Positions 18,444 through 27,185 of a stretch of DNA of 61,585 nt are shown here, in pieces. A model generated the notes under the pieces. The model ran no database searches and was not told the origin of the DNA. It saw only the letters and a program-made list of their open reading frames with translations. The DNA comes from Alphaproteobacteria bacterium (GTDB lineage: Bacteria; Pseudomonadota; Alphaproteobacteria; Rhizobiales; CAJQND01). Both the position numbers and the translations under genes were made by a program. Each line of letters opens with the position of its first letter. The first letter of the stretch is position 1. The DNA is taken from contig JAAEUE010000259.1 of the NCBI GenBank assembly GCA_024227565.1, forward strand, positions 1 to 61,585, read 5' to 3'.

Positions 18444-19204
18444 GTGGCCAGATATCCCCCATCCACCGCAACCACCTGGCCGGTGAGATAGGACGCACCG
18501 CCCGAGGCCAGGAAAACGGTGGTTCCGTCAAGATCGGCCAGAGCGCCGTTCCGGCCAACAGCTGTTGCTGCGGCATGACGCTGGCTCAAGGCGTCATCAC
18601 CGAAAACCGCTTGTGTCAATTCTGTGGGGAAAAAGCCGGGCGCTATCGCATTGGCCGCGACCCCATCCTTCGACCAGGCCTGGGCCATGGCACGGGTAAG
18701 CTGTGTCACCCCGCCTTTGGATGCACCGTAAGCCACGCCGTTGTCAAAAGCCCGGTAGCTCTGCAGCGAGGCGATGTTGATGATATTGCCCCGCCCTTTC
18801 TTCACCATGGCCGGCACAAGGGCACGGGCGAGGAAGAAGGGGACAGACAGGTTGAGGTGGAGGGTGGCATCCCAACTTTCCGCAGAGATCTCCTCAGAGG
18901 GCTCGCGGAAATTCACCCCAGCCGCGTTCACCAGAATATCTGGATCTCCAAATGCTGCGGAAAGCTCTGATGCCAGGTCGTCATATTCGTCAACACTGGC
19001 CAGATCCACCTGATGGGCCGCAATGCGCCCCTTCTCTTCCAAGCTCTCCAGCCGGTCTTTTCGGCGCGCCACCGCAACCACTTGGGCCCCCGCGCGCGCC
19101 AGGACGCCGGCCATGTGGCGCCCGATGCCCGAAGAGGCTCCGGTGACCACCGCCACCCGGCCCTCCAGGGAGAACAGCGAGCCGATATAGTCTGCTGCGC
19201 TCAC
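18440..19204 (-). CDS. hpsO: SDR-family dehydrogenase, probable DHPS 2-dehydrogenase HpsO
   Basis: 254 residues of classical short-chain dehydrogenase. The cofactor loop is TGASSGIG, the structural NAAG motif is present (VNAAG), and the catalytic set is Ser in IASLQS with YGASK. The C-terminal GGYLAT end is complete. It lies between hpsN (9 nt upstream) and the Zn-dehydrogenase (4-nt overlap). The hpsN-SDR-ADH set matches the dehydrogenases known from 2,3-dihydroxypropane-1-sulfonate use. SDR sequence alone does not fix the substrate. Confidence 0.7.
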   Translation of the reverse strand: MSAADYIGSLFSLEGRVAVVTGASSGIGRHMAGVLARAGAQVVAVARRKDRLESLEEKGRIAAHQVDLASVDEYDDLASELSAAFGDPDILVNAAGVNFREPSEEISAESWDATLHLNLSVPFFLARALVPAMVKKGRGNIINIASLQSYRAFDNGVAYGASKGGVTQLTRAMAQAWSKDGVAANAIAPGFFPTELTQAVFGDDALSQRHAAATAVGRNGALADLDGTTVFLASGGASYLTGQVVAVDGGYLAT

Positions 19205-19213
19205 TGTTTTTGC

Positions 19214-20515
19214 CTAAGGTGTGGTTTGAAAGGTTTCGTCCGGGAAGTATTTGCGCAGACGCACATCACCGGTGCGAGCATGCGCTTCCATGCCTTCAAG
19301 CCTGGAAATCCGTGCTGTAACCGAGGCAACGCCGCGGTTGGCCTCCTGGGTCATGCGCTGTGTCGTCACCACCTTGATGAACTTGTGCACCGACAGGCCG
19401 CCCGTGTAGTGGCCAGCGCCCTTGGTCGGCAAGATGTGGTTGGTGCCGGAACATTTGTCGCCGAAGGCCACGGTTGTTTCCTCGCCCACAAACAGAGAAC
19501 CGTAGTTCTGCAGGTTGTCCACGTACCAATCCAAATTCTCAACCTGCAGCTCCAAATGTTCGGCGGCATATTCGTCAGACACCGTTACGGCCTCTTCATC
19601 CGTGTCGCACATCACCACTTCCCCATAATCGCGCCATGCCGCTGTGGCGGCGGCTTTCGCAGTGTCCGGCAAATCGTTGATCAGCCCATCCATACGGCCC
19701 ATCACGTCTTCGCCCAATGCCTTGTCGGTGGTGATCAGCCAGCACGGGCTGTCAAAGCCATGCTCGGCCTGGCCTACAAGATCCTCTGCAACGATCTGCG
19801 GGTCGGCGTTCTTGTCTGCAATGATCAAAACTTCAGTAGGCCCTGCGAACAGGTCGATACCAACCCGGCCGAACAGCATGCGTTTGGCCTCGGCCACGAA
19901 CCGGTTGCCCGGGCCAACCAGAATGCGGGCCTTCTTGCCGGTGAACAGACCGTACGCCAGCGCCGCGATCCCTTGCACCCCACCCAGGTTCAAAATGTGG
20001 TCTGCACCGCAATAGTTCGCGGTCCACAAAATGCCCGGGTTAATGCCTTCGGCCCCGTGCGGCGCCGAGCAGGCAACGACGTTCTTCACACCGGCCACCT
20101 TTGCCGTGGTGATGGACATCACCGCGGAAGCCACATGGGCGTAGCGTCCCCCCGGAACATAACAACCCGCTGAATCGATGGGGATAAGCTTCTGGCCAGC
20201 CCAAAGCCCAGGGGACAGCTCGATTTCAAAGGCGGAAATTGAGGCCTTTTGGGCTTCAGCAAACTTTTGCACCCGTTCGTGGGCAAACTTGATGTCGTCC
20301 TTCAGCTGGTCCGTAAGCTTGGCATCGGCGGCCGCGATCGCTTCTTCTGTGGCGACAATCTCGCCGGAATACTTGTCCAGTTTCTCCCCATACGCCCGCG
20401 CCACATCCTCGCCGCCAGCTTCGATTTCCGAGAGCATTGTCTCAACGATCTTGCGGGTTTCCTGCTCGCCGGTGGCAGCGGTTTTGCTCGCCTTCTTCAG
20501 GTAGGTCACAGCCAT
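19214..20515 (-). CDS. hpsN: Sulfopropanediol 3-dehydrogenase HpsN (histidinol dehydrogenase family)
   Basis: 433 residues, the length of HpsN, a HisD homologue that oxidises (R)-DHPS to (R)-sulfolactate in two NAD-dependent steps. HisD zinc and catalytic landmarks are visible: GCYVPGGRYAHVASAVMS, GQAEHGFDS, GDKCSGTNHILPTKG, GGLSVHKF and EAHARTGDVRLR. It is not in a histidine operon; suyAB and two dehydrogenases follow, which points to HpsN rather than HisD. AGGA lies 8-9 nt before the ATG. It is the first gene of the operon, and its promoter region carries a 16-bp palindrome shared with the divergent LacI gene. Confidence 0.85.
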   Translation of the reverse strand: MAVTYLKKASKTAATGEQETRKIVETMLSEIEAGGEDVARAYGEKLDKYSGEIVATEEAIAAADAKLTDQLKDDIKFAHERVQKFAEAQKASISAFEIELSPGLWAGQKLIPIDSAGCYVPGGRYAHVASAVMSITTAKVAGVKNVVACSAPHGAEGINPGILWTANYCGADHILNLGGVQGIAALAYGLFTGKKARILVGPGNRFVAEAKRMLFGRVGIDLFAGPTEVLIIADKNADPQIVAEDLVGQAEHGFDSPCWLITTDKALGEDVMGRMDGLINDLPDTAKAAATAAWRDYGEVVMCDTDEEAVTVSDEYAAEHLELQVENLDWYVDNLQNYGSLFVGEETTVAFGDKCSGTNHILPTKGAGHYTGGLSVHKFIKVVTTQRMTQEANRGVASVTARISRLEGMEAHARTGDVRLRKYFPDETFQTTP

Positions 20516-20544
20516 GGGGGGTATCCTGTTATTAGCTCAATCGA

Positions 20545-20572
20545 ATTTAATGCTGGAAAAGTGCGCATGTAA
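20545..20572 (-). promoter_or_regulatory. Putative hpsN operon promoter
   Basis: On the minus strand TTACAT (20572-20567) and TTAAAT (20550-20545) are spaced 16 nt, resembling weak -35 and -10 boxes about 30 nt before the hpsN start. The -35 box is the right half of the palindromic operator, which would let a bound repressor block RNA polymerase. Confidence 0.45.
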
Positions 20573-20582
20573 GCGCTTACAT
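20567..20582. promoter_or_regulatory. LacI-family operator, perfect 16-bp palindrome
   Basis: ATGTAAGCGCTTACAT is perfectly symmetric with the central CG step typical of LacI-family operators. It lies in the 74-nt divergent region, 52 nt upstream of hpsN and only 7 nt before the lacI-type start codon. It is placed to control both directions. Confidence 0.8.
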
Positions 20583-20589
20583 TAGATAC

Positions 20590-21624
20590 ATGGACCAATC
20601 AGGCAAAAGAGTCAACCAAGCAGATATCGCCCAGGCAGCAGGTGTTTCCACGGCAACGGTCTCGCGCGCGCTTAACGGCACAGGCATCGTCACGCCCGAA
20701 GCCCGCAAGCGCATTGACGCCGCGATCGCCGAGCTGGGTTACATGCCTCATGGGGCTGCGCGGGCCCTGGCGTCGCGGCGGTCACATACCGTGGGCGCGG
20801 TCATCCCCACCCTGGCCAGCGCCATTTTCGCCGCCGGCATAGACGCCTTCGAACGCCACCTCAACGAGGCGGGCCTGACCTTGCTGTTGGCGCTGTCGAA
20901 CTACGATCTGGAAATCGAAACGCTGAAGGTCCGCCGCCTGCTGGAGCGCGGCGTCGACGCAATTGCGCTGGTGGGCAACACCCACAGCCCCGAGGTGCAC
21001 GAACTGATTACGCGGGCCGGCGTTCCTTATGTGCACACTTGGGCGTGGAACCCCGAGGCGGTGCACCCCCACGTTGGGTTTTCGAACTTCGAAGCTGCCC
21101 GCGTCGTCGCCCACCACCTTGCCGACCTTGGCCACAGCAACATCGGGATGATCGCCGGCATCGCCAAAGACAATGACCGCGCAACACAACGCATCGCAGG
21201 GACCAGACAAGGCTTGCTCGACCGGGGCCTGGTCCTCCAGGAGAACCAGATCATCGAGGCGGCGTACACTCACGCTGCCGCCCGCGAAGCACTGCGAGCG
21301 CTCATCAGTGAGGATCAGGGACGCCCTACGGCGATAGTCTGCGGCAATGATGTGCTGGCCACCGGCGCGCTTATCGAAGCCCAGGCACACGGGATTGATG
21401 TTCCTGGCGCATTATCGCTTACGGGCTTTGACGATCTGCCCCTGGCCGCTCATCTGAACCCTCCCCTCACCACGATCGTGGTGCCTGCGGAAAAAATGGG
21501 ACAAGCCGCAGCCGACGCACTCATTGCAGCACTGGAAATGGGTCAGCCCGCGCGTGGCCAGCGGCTGGAGGCACGCCTTGTCATCAGACAGACAACAGCC
21601 CCTCCGCTGCCGGGGCCGAGCTGA
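20590..21624 (+). CDS. LacI-family regulator of the hps-suy operon
   Basis: 344 residues. The N-terminal LacI helix-turn-helix (about residues 8-28, ADIAQAAGVSTATVSRALN) and hinge helix (PHGAARALASRR) are intact. They precede a periplasmic-binding-protein-like effector domain ending in the usual dimer core. It probably represses the divergent hps-suy genes until DHPS, sulfolactate or a related compound binds. The palindrome directly before its start implies autoregulation. No good Shine-Dalgarno sequence is visible before the ATG. Confidence 0.9.
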   Translation: MDQSGKRVNQADIAQAAGVSTATVSRALNGTGIVTPEARKRIDAAIAELGYMPHGAARALASRRSHTVGAVIPTLASAIFAAGIDAFERHLNEAGLTLLLALSNYDLEIETLKVRRLLERGVDAIALVGNTHSPEVHELITRAGVPYVHTWAWNPEAVHPHVGFSNFEAARVVAHHLADLGHSNIGMIAGIAKDNDRATQRIAGTRQGLLDRGLVLQENQIIEAAYTHAAAREALRALISEDQGRPTAIVCGNDVLATGALIEAQAHGIDVPGALSLTGFDDLPLAAHLNPPLTTIVVPAEKMGQAAADALIAALEMGQPARGQRLEARLVIRQTTAPPLPGPS

Positions 21625-21938
21625 ACCACAACCGTTCCAGATGAAACTGCATTGAGGTCGCAAGAGACCCTGCCCTCGCCTCTAACTTGTTGACTGCGGT
21701 GAAATTAACGTCAACATTAGATCGGGTAATAGATCTGGACCCATAAATATGGGTCCAGATCGATTATTTTGAGGCCATAACTATCTGAATTAGAACCAAT
21801 TTACCCCATGGCCCGCGTCTATGTAAGAATCTGGTACTATCTTGGTGCCAAACATAGAGACTACCGTGGGTCACTTAACAGACCCTCATAACGGGGCATT
21901 GATGCTGGCTTCGCAAACAAAAAGTCGAGGAGACGCAC
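21625..21938. other. Gene-free stretch between LacI and UspA genes
   Basis: 314 nt with no supported gene. It holds one strong hairpin (listed separately) and an AT-richer segment upstream of the stress-protein gene that probably contains its promoter. I could not choose convincing -35/-10 boxes. Confidence 0.4.
21732..21761. terminator. Perfect 14-bp inverted repeat downstream of the LacI gene
   Basis: GATCTGGACCCATA (21732-21745) and TATGGGTCCAGATC (21748-21761) are exact complements around a 2-nt centre, followed by GATTATTTT. It lies 107 nt after the regulator stop codon. Transcription termination is the simplest reading; a dyad operator is the alternative. Confidence 0.6.
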
Positions 21939-22373
21939 ATGAAGAACAGCTTTCTTATAGCTGTCGACGACAGCCCCGGAAGCGGGAAAGCGGTTGATAT
22001 CGCAATGGCACAGGCTAAGCGGGCCGGTGCTGATCTCGTTGTTGCTTATGTCATCGAATGGTCGGCCTATTCTTTCAACACACCGGAAGAAAACGCTGAA
22101 CGGCATAAACGGCGGGAAGAAGAAATCGACCGGGCAGCCGGGCAGATCGTTGAGCCTGTGGTGGCAAAGATCAAAGCGGCTGGGTTGAATGCTGAAGGCG
22201 TGGTTCGCCATGGACATCCGGCACAAACGCTTGTGGCGCTGGCAGAAGAAAGTGACGTCTCGCAGATCTTCATCGGCCGCCTCGGTGCGTCTGGCTTGAA
22301 GAGCATGTTGTTCGGCTCGGTTGCCGCCAACCTTGTGCAGTCCTCCACCGTACCGGTCACAGTTGTTCCATAA
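21939..22373 (+). CDS. Universal stress protein (UspA family)
   Basis: 144 residues, one Usp domain. The N-terminal strand FLIAVDDSPGSGKAV carries the Asp of the nucleotide-binding face. The C-terminal GRLGASGLKSMLFGSVAANL segment fits the G-x2-G-x9-G-S/T ATP-binding signature. GAGGAG precedes the ATG. It is followed by a Na+/alanine symporter gene after 54 nt, so co-transcription is likely. Confidence 0.92.
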   Translation: MKNSFLIAVDDSPGSGKAVDIAMAQAKRAGADLVVAYVIEWSAYSFNTPEENAERHKRREEEIDRAAGQIVEPVVAKIKAAGLNAEGVVRHGHPAQTLVALAEESDVSQIFIGRLGASGLKSMLFGSVAANLVQSSTVPVTVVP

Positions 22374-22427
22374 CCTTTCCGGTTACCATCAAGCTCTCAT
22401 GTTTAATCCATCCTTGGGGAGGGGACC

Positions 22428-23936
22428 ATGAAACGTATATTCCTTGCACTGATTACACTCACTTTGTTAGCCGTGCCTGCTGCGGCAGCCGGCATCGATG
22501 AATCGATCAATGCGGCCACGGCGCCAATCGCCAGCCTGATTGGCCAGATCGTATTCTTCAAAATTCCACTGTTTGGCGCGCAATTGCCGCTGGTTGTTCT
22601 CTGGCTGGTTATCGGGGCGGTGTTCTTCACCTTCTATCTTGGGTTCATCAACATACGCGGGTTCAAGCATGCCATCGAGCTGGTGCGCGGCGACTACGCC
22701 AACCCCAATGACCATGGTGAGGTTTCGCACTTCCAGGCCCTGGCCACCGCGGTGTCCGGCACCGTGGGCATCGGTAACATTGGCGGCGTGGCCGTCGCGG
22801 TGACCGTTGGCGGCCCCGGCGCAACATTCTGGCTCATCATGGCCGGCTTCCTCGGCATGTCCACCAAGTTTGTGGAATGTACGTTGGGCGTTAAATACCG
22901 CAACGAAAACCCGGATGGCTCTGTCTCCGGCGGCCCCATGTACTATCTGCGCAAGGGCTTTTCAGACCGCGGCATGGATGGCTTCGGCAAATTCATGGGC
23001 ACGTTCTATGCGATCGGCATCTTCATCGGTGCGCTCGGCATCGGCAACATGTTCCAGTCCAACCAGGCCTATGTTCAGTTGAACAACGTGGCCGGCGGCG
23101 GGCTTGACGGCTACGGCTGGCTGGTTGGCCTGATCATGGCAGCGGTGGTCTTCGCGGTCATCATTGGCGGCATCAAGTCGATCGCCCGGGTCACCGAAAA
23201 GATCGTGCCGTTCATGGCCGTCTTCTACTGCGTGTTCGCGTTGATCGTGATCTTCATGAACTTCAGCTCGATCCCGGCAGCGATTGGCAACATTTTCTCC
23301 GGCGCAATGACCGGCGAAGGCGTTGCAGGCGGTGCAATTGGCGCGCTTATCATTGGCTTCCAGCGGGCCGTGTTCTCCAACGAGGCCGGCATTGGTTCTG
23401 CTTCGATCGCCCACTCGGCGGTGCGGACGAACGAGCCTGTTACCGAAGGCATGGTGTCCTTGCTCGAACCGTTCATCGACACCATCGTCATCTGCACCAT
23501 CACCGCCCTGGTGATCGGAACTTCGCAGGTTGCAGACCCGGGCTTTGCCGGTGAAGCAAAAGGTATCGCCATGACATCGGCCGCCTTTGAGCGTCAGCTC
23601 TCCTGGTTCCCGATCCCCTTGGCCTTTGCCGGCGTGTTGTTCGCCTTCTCCACCATGATCTCGTGGTCGTACTACGGGCTCAAGGGATGGACCTATATGT
23701 TCGGCGAAAGTGCGCAAGGCCAGACCATCTATAAACTGCTGTTCTGTGCCTTTGTCGCGCTTGGCTGTGTTGTTCAGCTTGGCCCGATCCTGGATATCTC
23801 CGATGCGCTGGTCTTCTTGATCTGTGTTCCCAATATCTTGGGTCTGTATTTCCTCGCACCGATCGTCAAGCAGGAGCTCACCTCCTATCTGGCGAGAATT
23901 GAGAGCGGCGAAATCCAGAAGTACAAGAACAATTAG
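22428..23936 (+). CDS. Alanine/glycine:cation symporter (AGCS family)
   Basis: 502 residues with a signal-like first helix and about ten further transmembrane helices. The AGCS signatures are clear: GNIGGVAVAVTVGGPGA, the ATFWLIMAGFLGMSTKF region, NEAGIGSASIAHSAV, and FEPFIDT-like LLEPFIDTIVICT. It imports alanine or glycine with Na+, fitting a saline habitat. A strong ribosome site (GGGGAGGGG) precedes the ATG. It ends at a good terminator. Confidence 0.95.
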   Translation: MKRIFLALITLTLLAVPAAAAGIDESINAATAPIASLIGQIVFFKIPLFGAQLPLVVLWLVIGAVFFTFYLGFINIRGFKHAIELVRGDYANPNDHGEVSHFQALATAVSGTVGIGNIGGVAVAVTVGGPGATFWLIMAGFLGMSTKFVECTLGVKYRNENPDGSVSGGPMYYLRKGFSDRGMDGFGKFMGTFYAIGIFIGALGIGNMFQSNQAYVQLNNVAGGGLDGYGWLVGLIMAAVVFAVIIGGIKSIARVTEKIVPFMAVFYCVFALIVIFMNFSSIPAAIGNIFSGAMTGEGVAGGAIGALIIGFQRAVFSNEAGIGSASIAHSAVRTNEPVTEGMVSLLEPFIDTIVICTITALVIGTSQVADPGFAGEAKGIAMTSAAFERQLSWFPIPLAFAGVLFAFSTMISWSYYGLKGWTYMFGESAQGQTIYKLLFCAFVALGCVVQLGPILDISDALVFLICVPNILGLYFLAPIVKQELTSYLARIESGEIQKYKNN

Positions 23937-23962
23937 GCGAACAGCCAATACGAGTTGAGAGC

Positions 23963-23990
23963 GGGGCGCGGCAGCGCCCCGTTTTCTTTT
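23963..23990 (+). terminator. Rho-independent terminator after the AGCS symporter
   Basis: GGGGCGC (23963-23969) and GCGCCCC (23974-23980) enclose GGCA and are followed by GTTTTCTTTT. This is a classic terminator, 26 nt after the symporter stop codon. Confidence 0.9.
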
Positions 23991-24226
23991 GGGCCGGCTC
24001 CCAAATGATGTGATGAAAAAAACAAGGCCGAAGGAAGCAACGGCTTCCTCCGACCTAATTTTATGGCTGAGTACGCAGTACCTAATCTCAGCGCTGGGCA
24101 GATACTGTGCACAGAGCGTGCCAAACAGCGGAAAGCCCAGAAACCTGAGAGTTTTGTGGATTGGAGAGATCGGCCGGCTTTGCAAGTTGCAAAGATCAAC
24201 CGGGAAATCTTCGCAGACTGCAAAGC

Positions 24227-24952
24227 TTATTCAGCAGCAAGCGCCGTGCTGCGCACATCCGTGGCCAGCCACAAATCCAAAAAGCGCTCCAGCCAGTCTT
24301 TCACCGCCGGGTCGTGCACCTGACGGCCCTCAAAATGGGCCTCGCGCGGGCGGGTGCCCGGCATCTTCAAGCGCTCACGGCCCTTGGTGGTCCAGCGGTG
24401 CATCATGGCCAAGGTCAGCTCTGCATGGAACTGAACCCCGAACGCACTTTGCCCAGAACGGAAAGCCTGGTTGCCGAACATGTCCGTGGTCACCAGAATT
24501 TCTGAATCTTTCGGTGTGCTGAAGCCTTCCTTGTGCCACTGGTACACATGGTCGGGCCATTCTGTCATGAGCTGCTTGCCGGCTTGTGTCACCTCAATCG
24601 GATAGTAGCCGATTTCAGCCCAGCCATCCTCATGCGGCGTCACGGTGCCGCCCAAGGCGCGCGCCAGCATCTGGCAGCCCAGGCAAATCCCCAAAAACGG
24701 CGTCTCTTCGCCCAAGGGCACATCGAACCAATCCAGCTCGCGCCGGATAAAGGGCAGCTCAACATCGTCGTTGGCGCTCATGGGCCCGCCAAACACCACC
24801 ACACCGGCATAATCTTGCGTTGTTTCAGGCAAGGGATGGTCCATGCACGGCCGGCGGATATCCAACTCAAATCCGCGCGCCTCCAATGCCATCCCGACAC
24901 GGCCCGGCGTTGAGGTGGGTTGATGAACGACGATGAGAATTTTCTCAGGCAT
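24227..24952 (-). CDS. Class I glutamine amidotransferase-like protein
   Basis: 241 residues with a GMP-synthase-like GATase1 fold. The nucleophile lies in GICLGCQ (C90) and the His/Glu pair in FHAELT (H176, E178); the oxyanion segment FGGPMSAND is present. No synthetase partner domain is fused or adjacent, so it may hydrolyse gamma-glutamyl compounds or be a partnerless GATase, as is common for this group. It precedes two SDR genes on the same strand, but follows them in sequence order by 33 nt. Confidence 0.85.
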   Translation of the reverse strand: MPEKILIVVHQPTSTPGRVGMALEARGFELDIRRPCMDHPLPETTQDYAGVVVFGGPMSANDDVELPFIRRELDWFDVPLGEETPFLGICLGCQMLARALGGTVTPHEDGWAEIGYYPIEVTQAGKQLMTEWPDHVYQWHKEGFSTPKDSEILVTTDMFGNQAFRSGQSAFGVQFHAELTLAMMHRWTTKGRERLKMPGTRPREAHFEGRQVHDPAVKDWLERFLDLWLATDVRSTALAAE

Positions 24953-24985
24953 GAATCACTAGAGCTGTGCGCGATGTGCGCTAAC

Positions 24986-25771
24986 CTACATGGCGGAGAT
25001 GCCGCCGTCGAGCTTGATCTCTGACCCGGTCACAAATCCGCTTTCGTCGCTGGCCAGATAGATGCAGGCATATCCCACATCCTCCGGCGTGCCGATCTTC
25101 TTCATGGGCACCTGGCGCGCCAGCTTTGCCACATTCTCCTCGCGGCTCGCCCCGGCCACCACATTGTCAACCATGGTGGTGTTGATAAAGGCCGGATGGA
25201 TGGAGTTCACGCGCACATCATAGGCCTGCCGCGTGGCCTGAAGCGCCGCCGACTTGGTCAACATCCACACCCCGGCCTTGGCGGTGTTGTAGGCGGCGAA
25301 ATTGTAGCTGGCGATGAGCCCGGCAATCGATGAGATATTGATGATGGAACCAGGCGCGGATTTCGCCAGAACCGGCAAGCTCACGCGGCAGCCAAAAAAC
25401 ACCGACTTCAGATCCACATCCATGGTCAGGTCCCAGTCGGCAATATCGAGGCTTTCGACCGAACCGGGAATACAGATGCCGGCATTGTTGACCAGCACGT
25501 TCAGCCCGCCCAGCGCCTCATCTGCAGCACCGACCGTCTGCTTCCAGGCTTCCAGGTCCGTAACATCGTGCTGCAGGCCAATAGCGTTGCAGCCGGTCTC
25601 GGCGGCGATTTCAGCGGCAGCAGCTTCCACCCCTTCGCCGTTGATGTCGCTCAACGCAACGCTGGCACCCTCGCGGGCCATCATTTCAGCAACCTTGCAG
25701 CCGATACCTCCGGCCCCGCCGGTGATCAGGGCCCGCTTGCCGGCAAGCCGTCCTTTGGTCCCTGCTGTCAT
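24986..25771 (-). CDS. SDR-family oxidoreductase
   Basis: 261-residue classical short-chain dehydrogenase. It has TGGAGGIG (cofactor loop), VNNAGIC (structural), Ser in INISSIAG with YNTAK as the catalytic set, and the C-terminal GSEIKLDGG. It most resembles the cyclic-alcohol/hydroxysteroid dehydrogenase type; the substrate is unknown. Its start overlaps the stop of the next SDR gene by 4 nt, showing coupling. Confidence 0.88.
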   Translation of the reverse strand: MTAGTKGRLAGKRALITGGAGGIGCKVAEMMAREGASVALSDINGEGVEAAAAEIAAETGCNAIGLQHDVTDLEAWKQTVGAADEALGGLNVLVNNAGICIPGSVESLDIADWDLTMDVDLKSVFFGCRVSLPVLAKSAPGSIINISSIAGLIASYNFAAYNTAKAGVWMLTKSAALQATRQAYDVRVNSIHPAFINTTMVDNVVAGASREENVAKLARQVPMKKIGTPEDVGYACIYLASDESGFVTGSEIKLDGGISAM

Positions 25772-26571
25772 CGGGTGTGCCTCGGCGTCAAAAGGCGCCG
25801 CATGATCTTGGCCATGATGCCGCGCGGTGCAAACCGGGTGCCCTCTGCCAACATGGTGTTGGTCGCCCCTGGAATGATCACCTTCTTGTTGGCCTTGAAG
25901 CCTGCCCAGGTGGCCGCCGCAATCTGTTCAGCGCTTGTCACCGGCATGAGCTTGTTGGCAAGCGTGTCGGTCATCTCAGAGCGGGCCTGAAATCCGGTGT
26001 TGGTGGGCCCCGGGCAAACCGCCGTCACCGTAACGCCTTTACCGTCCAGCTCTGCTGCAATGGCTTGAGAAAAAGAGAGCACATACGCCTTGGTTGCGTA
26101 ATAGACCGACATGTAGGGCCCCGGCATGAACGAAGCCAGGGAGGCAACGTTGATCACCCCGCCCCGCTCCATGTTTTGCATATAAGGCAAGAACCTTAAG
26201 GTCAGGTCCGTCAGGGCGCGGGCATTCAGATCGATCATCGCAATCTGTTCGTTGATGTTCATCTCAAGCGCAGAGCCGTTCATGCCGTAGCCTGCACAAT
26301 TGACCAGAACATCCGGAACCAGCTTGCGCTCCCTGAGTTCATCCTCAATGATTTCGCCCGCATCATGCTTTGTAAGGTCCACCGGCAAGGCCACCACCGT
26401 GGCATTGAGCTTGCTGGTCAAGATCCCAGCCACCCGGTTCAGCTCGCCTTCCGCATCAGACACCAGCACCAGAATGTACTGGTCTGCCGCAATTTCATAG
26501 GCGAGCCGTTCCCCAATACCGCTCGAGGCGCCCGTGATCAGGGCAACCGGTTGTCCGTTGACGTCCGCCAT
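25768..26571 (-). CDS. SDR-family oxidoreductase (DltE-like)
   Basis: 267 residues: TGASSGIG at the N-terminus, VNCAGYG, then Ser in NVASLASF and the YYATKAY catalytic motif. It belongs to the short-chain dehydrogenase group often annotated as DltE-like or acyl-reducing SDR. It is co-transcribed with the downstream SDR (4-nt overlap) and follows the TerB-like gene by 21 nt, so all may be one transcript. Confidence 0.86.
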   Translation of the reverse strand: MADVNGQPVALITGASSGIGERLAYEIAADQYILVLVSDAEGELNRVAGILTSKLNATVVALPVDLTKHDAGEIIEDELRERKLVPDVLVNCAGYGMNGSALEMNINEQIAMIDLNARALTDLTLRFLPYMQNMERGGVINVASLASFMPGPYMSVYYATKAYVLSFSQAIAAELDGKGVTVTAVCPGPTNTGFQARSEMTDTLANKLMPVTSAEQIAAATWAGFKANKKVIIPGATNTMLAEGTRFAPRGIMAKIMRRLLTPRHTR

Positions 26572-26592
26572 TCGTCACTCCACTCAAACTCT

Positions 26593-27042
26593 TCAGGTCG
26601 AAAGACCGCCCTCCACCGCCTTGCGCAAGGCAACACGGTCACGCGTTGTCACGCCGAGCAATTCGGCAACCCGCCACATAAAGTTAGCTTCATAGTCGCT
26701 CAGAGCGCCATCGGCCAGCACGATTTCCCACAACATCCGAACGATGGACTTGCGGCCATCCTGGTCAAACTTCCGGGTGAGCACGCTCGTGAACTGGTAA
26801 AGGTCAACCGCGCCCGCGTCGAGCTCGGCCGCCTTCTGGGTCAAAGCGCTCAGTTCTTCGTCCCCAAGCTCAAATTTCTTCTTCAACAGCACATCGCGCG
26901 TTTCCCGCTCACTTTCATCTTCATGGCCATCGATCTTCGCAGCATGGACCAGCAAGACGGCAATGGCATCTTGAATTTCCAGCTCCGGTGCTTGCTGCTC
27001 ATCTGGCCCGGAGAGCAAGCTGGCAAGTTTGTTCCATAGCAT
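26593..27042 (-). CDS. TerB-like family protein
   Basis: 149 residues, all helical. The TerB-type acidic motifs are visible: LLVHAAKIDGHEDESE in the first half and IVLADGALSDYEANFM in the second. TerB-like proteins bind metals and act in stress or envelope complexes; most, like this one, are not part of a tellurite operon. I start at 27042 (MLWNKL); the upstream extension to 27156 is basic and low in family similarity. Confidence 0.82.
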   Translation of the reverse strand: MLWNKLASLLSGPDEQQAPELEIQDAIAVLLVHAAKIDGHEDESERETRDVLLKKKFELGDEELSALTQKAAELDAGAVDLYQFTSVLTRKFDQDGRKSIVRMLWEIVLADGALSDYEANFMWRVAELLGVTTRDRVALRKAVEGGLST

Positions 27043-27185
27043 TGTGGGGTTTTGGCTCTTTGGTGGTGAACGCGATATCGGTTGAAGCTGTGTTCCATAG
27101 CGCATTTTCATCACTTGGCAAAACGGCCGTTGGGCGATAGCGTGCGCCGCCTTCAAAATCTCAGGAACAAGCTCAACTCAGGGGC

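Noticed and set aside
19214..20515. Histidinol dehydrogenase of histidine synthesis
   Set aside because: No other his genes; the surrounding suyAB and DHPS-type dehydrogenases favour HpsN.
26593..27042. Tellurite resistance operon
   Set aside because: TerB-like and TerC-family genes lie 18 kb apart, with no terADEZ genes between them.
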